NCBI GenBank assembly: GCA_036267135.1
Contig: DATAWQ010000059.1
Coordinates: 1 to 64,000, forward strand
Reading direction: 5' to 3'
From: PALSA-505 sp036267135
GTDB taxonomy: Bacteria; Actinomycetota; Actinomycetes; Streptosporangiales; Streptosporangiaceae
DNA: 64,000 nt
The position numbers were made by a program, and so were the translations under genes. Position 1 is the first letter of the stretch, and each line of letters starts with the position of its first letter. The notes beneath the pieces were generated by a model, which was not told the origin of the DNA, searched no databases, and saw only the letters and a list, made by a program, of their open reading frames with translations. Below, piece by piece: positions 61,515 to 64,000 of the stretch.

Positions 61515-61537
61515 GCTCAGCCCGCTGCGGGCTGAGC
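61515..61537 (-). terminator. Hairpin overlapping the DUF6941 gene end
   Basis: GCTCAGCCCGC and GCGGGCTGAGC are perfect complements separated by one base. The hairpin includes the last codons and stop of the leftward DUF6941 gene, and reads into an A/T-richer GATAACTTTCC, so it probably ends that transcript. Confidence 0.55.
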
Positions 61538-61948
61538 CTCCCTGGTCGCGAACGACACGCGCCAGTCCTCGTCGGTGCGGCCGTCGATCTCCAGCACCCA
61601 GGTGAAACGCCGCCCCGGGGGGAGTTGCAGCACGGTGTTGAAGGCCACCGGCACGTTGATCTCGGTACCCGGAGCCAGCCCGGCCGGCCGTCCCGCCTCG
61701 ATCTGGCCGCCGGCCTGGATCGGCGGTTCGCCGGGGGCCCCGGACCCGGGGAAGGGCCGGCCGTCCTCGTCGAGCAGGCGAAGGGTGAAGGACGTCCGCT
61801 CGTTCGTCTGCTGCCACGGCACGTGGAACAGCAACGCGATCCCGCACGGGATCGGGCCGGGGCCGGCCGACGACCAGCCGCCGCCGGCGATGAACAGCTT
61901 GCCGTCGGAGACTTGCGCGTGGTCGGCCAGCATCATCGTGACCCTCAT
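61517..61948 (-). CDS. DUF6941-like conserved protein
   Basis: The 143-residue protein begins MRVTMMLADHAQVSDGKLFI and continues AGGGWSSAGPGPIPCGIALL, TNERTSFTLRLLDEDGRPFP, EINVPVAFNTVLQLPPGRRF and TWVLEIDGRTDEDWRVSFAT. This is an all-beta fold common across actinobacteria (DUF6941 from memory). No function is known. It is a single gene with its own terminator hairpin. Confidence 0.7.
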   Translation of the reverse strand: MRVTMMLADHAQVSDGKLFIAGGGWSSAGPGPIPCGIALLFHVPWQQTNERTSFTLRLLDEDGRPFPGSGAPGEPPIQAGGQIEAGRPAGLAPGTEINVPVAFNTVLQLPPGRRFTWVLEIDGRTDEDWRVSFATREAQPAAG

Positions 61949-62013
61949 GGCGGACCAGCTTAGAGGGCAGATGGCTCAGTGGCGCCCGCGCCCCGGCAGC
62001 GAGTCCGGAGCGG

Positions 62014-62313
62014 CTACTTGGCGTCCCAGTCGACGGTGACCTTGGCCGCGGCGTCGGGGTGGCGTTCCAGCCAGGTGCGGGCGAACGGGCACAGCGGGAC
62101 CACCGTGAGGCCTTCGCGCTCGGCCCGCTCCAGCGCGGCCGTTACCAGGGCACCGCCGAGACCACGACCGCCCAGTTCGGATGGCACCTCGGTGTGGATG
62201 AGCACGAGCCGGTTCCCGCGCTGGTGGTAGACCAGCTCAGCCAGCTTCCCCTCGGCGGTGAGCTCGAACCGGGACTTGGCCGGGTTATCGATGATCTGCG
62301 GCGCGTCCGTCAC
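62014..62313 (-). CDS. GNAT-family N-acetyltransferase (NATD1/YjdJ-like)
   Basis: The 99-residue protein has NPAKSRFELTAEGKLAELVY, VLIHTEVPSELGGRGLGGAL, VTAALERAEREGLTVVPLCP and FARTWLERHPD. The GGRGLGGAL loop binds acetyl-CoA; the short form is typical of the YjdJ/NATD1 subgroup. GTG 62313 is used; longer frames run across the tRNA-Lys gene and are impossible. It lies 38 bases downstream of the tRNA on the same strand. Confidence 0.85.
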   Translation of the reverse strand: MTDAPQIIDNPAKSRFELTAEGKLAELVYHQRGNRLVLIHTEVPSELGGRGLGGALVTAALERAEREGLTVVPLCPFARTWLERHPDAAAKVTVDWDAK

Positions 62314-62351
62314 GCAGCAATCCTCGCACCAGGGAGCCCGCCACAGTCGCG

Positions 62352-62423
62352 TGGGGCGCCAGGGGGTCGAACCCTGAACCCACGGGTTAAAAGCCCGCTG
62401 CTCTGCCATTGAGCTAACGCCCC
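62352..62423 (-). tRNA. tRNA-Lys (anticodon TTT)
   Basis: Leftward, the sequence folds with a 7-bp acceptor (GGGGCGT/GCGCCCC), D arm (GCTC...GAGC), anticodon arm GCGGG-CTTTTAA-CCCGT giving anticodon TTT, variable loop GGGTT, and T arm CAGGG-TTCGACC-CCCTG. The discriminator is A. The 3' CCA is not encoded, as is frequent in actinobacteria. No repeat of its 3' end is seen, so no integration here. Confidence 0.97.
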
Positions 62424-62529
62424 GGGAGGGTACCGGTAATGACTGGTGCCTCCGGGCACGAAGCGTACCCATTTCACCGGCCGCCCGCTGCAACTGGCCG
62501 GTCTTGGGCGTGCACGTGCCGAGGACAGG

Positions 62530-63714
62530 CTACCGGTACGCGGACAGGCCGGTGATGGCCTGGCCGAGAGTCAGTGCGTGGATCTCCTCGGTGCCCTCGT
62601 AGGTGAGCACGGATTCCAGGTTGGCCGCGTGCCTGATCACCGGGTACTCCAGGGTGACGCCGTTGGCGCCCAGGATCGTCCTGGCCTGTCTGGCGATGTC
62701 GATGGCCGTGCGCACATTGGCCATCTTCCCCATGCTCACCTGTGTCGGGGTGATCTGGCCGGCCTCTTTGAGCCTGCCCAGGTGCAGTGCGAGCAACTGG
62801 GCCCTGGACAGGTCGGTCAGCATCCACGCCAGCTTGGACTGGGTGAGCTGGAACGCGCCGATCGGCTTGCCGAACTGTTCACGGGTGCGCGCGTACTCGG
62901 CGGCGGCCTCGAAGCAAGCCCGGGCCGCGCCGGTGGCGCCCCAGGTGATGCCGAACCTGGCCTCGGTCAGGCAGGACAGTGGCCCTTTCAACCCGGTCAC
63001 TCCGGGAAGTACGGCGTCCGCGGGCAGCCGGACGTCGTCGAAGTGCAGCTCGGAGGTGACCGACGCGCGCAGCGACAGCTTCTTGTGGATGTTGCGGGCG
63101 GTGAAGCCCCGGGTGCCCCTGGGGACGAGGAAACCCCTGATGCCGTCCTGTGTGCCGGCCCAGATGACCGCGACGTCGGCTACTGATCCATTAGTGATCC
63201 ACATCTTGGTGCCGGAAAGGCTCCAGTGGCCACCGTTCATTATCGCTTTGGTTTTCATGTTTCCTGGGTCGCTGCCCTGGTCAGGCTCGGTCAGCCCGAA
63301 GCAGCCGATCGCCTCGCCGGCCGCCATCGCGGGCAGCCACTCCTGCTTCTGCTCCTGCGAGCCGTACCGCCAGATCGGGTACATGGCCAGCGAGCCCTGC
63401 ACGGACACCAGGCTGCGCAGGCCCGAGTCGCAGGCCTCCAGTTCGCGGCAGGCCACGCCGTAGGCGATCGCGCCCATGCCCGCGCAGCCGTATCCGGTCA
63501 GGTGCATGCCGAGCATGCCGAGCTTGCCGATTTCGGGGGCCAGCTCACGGGGCAGCGTGCCGGCCTCGAACCAGTCCGCGATGTGCGGCGCGGCCCGCTC
63601 GGCGGTGAACGCGCGCGCCGTGTCGCGGACCAGGCGTTCCTCGGCGGTCAACTGGTCATCGATGCGGAGCAGGTCGGCGCCCCCGGCATCGGCGGATCCG
63701 GACTCTGGCGGCAT
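62530..63714 (-). CDS. gcdH: Acyl-CoA dehydrogenase, glutaryl-CoA dehydrogenase-like
   Basis: The 394-residue flavoprotein has FGLTEPDQGSDPGNMKTKA, KMWITNGSVADVAVIWAGT, ARTREQFGKPIGAFQLTQSK and LTYEGTEEIHALTLGQAITG with catalytic Glu373. HLTGYGCAGMGAIAYGVACR followed by ELEACDSGLRSLVSVQGSLA resembles GcdH, whose substrate-binding Arg sits in this region. GcdH oxidatively decarboxylates glutaryl-CoA in lysine and tryptophan breakdown. ATG 63714 opens a short disordered head. The ordinary short-chain acyl-CoA dehydrogenase call cannot be excluded. Confidence 0.8.
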   Translation of the reverse strand: MPPESGSADAGGADLLRIDDQLTAEERLVRDTARAFTAERAAPHIADWFEAGTLPRELAPEIGKLGMLGMHLTGYGCAGMGAIAYGVACRELEACDSGLRSLVSVQGSLAMYPIWRYGSQEQKQEWLPAMAAGEAIGCFGLTEPDQGSDPGNMKTKAIMNGGHWSLSGTKMWITNGSVADVAVIWAGTQDGIRGFLVPRGTRGFTARNIHKKLSLRASVTSELHFDDVRLPADAVLPGVTGLKGPLSCLTEARFGITWGATGAARACFEAAAEYARTREQFGKPIGAFQLTQSKLAWMLTDLSRAQLLALHLGRLKEAGQITPTQVSMGKMANVRTAIDIARQARTILGANGVTLEYPVIRHAANLESVLTYEGTEEIHALTLGQAITGLSAYR

Positions 63715-63821
63715 GAGGTGCTTCCTTTGCTGATGGCGGGTTGAGCCGGGCGGCAGGTCGGAGCGGGTGGGCTCGCGTGGCCTGCGACTCCAAGTATTCC
63801 CCGGCGGCGTCCGGACGTGCT

Positions 63822-64000
63822 CTATTCGTCCTGGGCGGCTTCCGCCAGGGCCCGCATGCTGGCGATCATCTCGCCCCGCCGGTGGGTCCAGCCCATGGAC
63901 AGCAGCGTCGCGGCCGTGAGGCCTAGCAGCCCGGCCAGGGCCACGACCAGGTGCGCGCCGATGGCCTGAGCGGCGGCGCCACCGATTAGGATGCCCAGCC
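63822..64000 (-). CDS. C-terminal end of a probable MFS transporter (partial)
   Basis: Leftward, the last 58 codons read LGILIGGAAAQAIGAHLVVA, LAGLLGLTAATLLSMGWTHR, RGEMIASMRALAEAAQDE and stop at TAG 63824-63822. The paired hydrophobic helices with Gly-rich faces, ending in a charged cytoplasmic tail, suit the last two helices of a major facilitator protein. The start lies outside the window. Confidence 0.55.
   Translation of the reverse strand, partial: LGILIGGAAAQAIGAHLVVALAGLLGLTAATLLSMGWTHRRGEMIASMRALAEAAQDE

Overview
This window is high-GC actinobacterial chromosome. Supporting signs are the strong G/C third-position bias, frequent GTG starts, a BldC regulator, a chaplin-like surface protein, an LCP-family protein, a DUF3073 protein, an Rv0909/MT0933-type small protein, and the purS-purQ-purL / purF-purM arrangement. 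The mix suggests a mycelial actinomycete, possibly Streptosporangiales or a relative; genus cannot be fixed from sequence alone. About 55 protein genes, one complete tRNA (Lys, TTT) and two tRNA-Gly 3' fragments are supported.

Region 1 (1-4.3 kb) is an accessory edge. Two 40-bp copies of the 3' half of a tRNA-Gly(CCC) gene lie 927 bp apart and bracket a toxin-antitoxin-like pair whose toxin is frameshifted. A second, related pair follows at 2.3-2.9 kb. These look like scars of site-specific integration at a tRNA gene. An ArsR regulator with an AHSA1/SRPBCC partner has two copies of a GTTAG-N6-CTAAC box at its start.

Region 2 (4.4-12.9 kb) holds a secreted subtilase, a DinB protein, a decayed methyltransferase, a Cys-rich secreted protein, a membrane-anchored propeller protein and small hypotheticals.

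Region 3 (13-24.8 kb) is a carbohydrate locus. A secreted alpha/alpha-barrel glycosidase faces a LacI regulator across a shared operator. The regulator is followed by a sugar-binding lipoprotein, two permeases and an ATPase. After a ParB-like/phosphoesterase pair comes an intracellular GH13 glucosidase.

Region 4 (24.8-32.8 kb) contains a sigma-factor/bifunctional-nuclease fusion, two paralogous repeat-bearing proteins, a cytochrome P450, serS, an LCP protein, a small surface protein and the chaplin-like protein.

Region 5 (33-46 kb) is catabolic: two large acyl-CoA dehydrogenases, a GT-C glycosyltransferase, a membrane spermidine-synthase-like protein and a branched-chain 2-oxoacid dehydrogenase (E1 alpha, E1 beta, E2).

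Region 6 (45.7-55.4 kb) is purine synthesis (purS, purQ, purL, purF, purM) with an RsbW-like kinase and a sterol-carrier-type protein interleaved, then DUF3073, valine dehydrogenase and bldC. Valine dehydrogenase and the branched-chain dehydrogenase would together feed amino-acid carbon into acyl-CoA pools, where the acyl-CoA dehydrogenases act.

Region 7 (55.4-64 kb) has repeat-rich hypotheticals, an exonuclease-less PolA-type polymerase, MscL with a zinc-ribbon tail, small conserved proteins, tRNA-Lys, a glutaryl-CoA-dehydrogenase-like gene and the tail of a probable transporter.

I found no CRISPR array, intact prophage, complete insertion sequence or secondary-metabolite cluster. The least conventional items are the sigma/BFN fusion, the tRNA-Gly scars with paired TA-like modules, the MscL zinc ribbon, the RsbW-like protein with an inserted linker, and a 61-bp inverted-repeat element before purQ.
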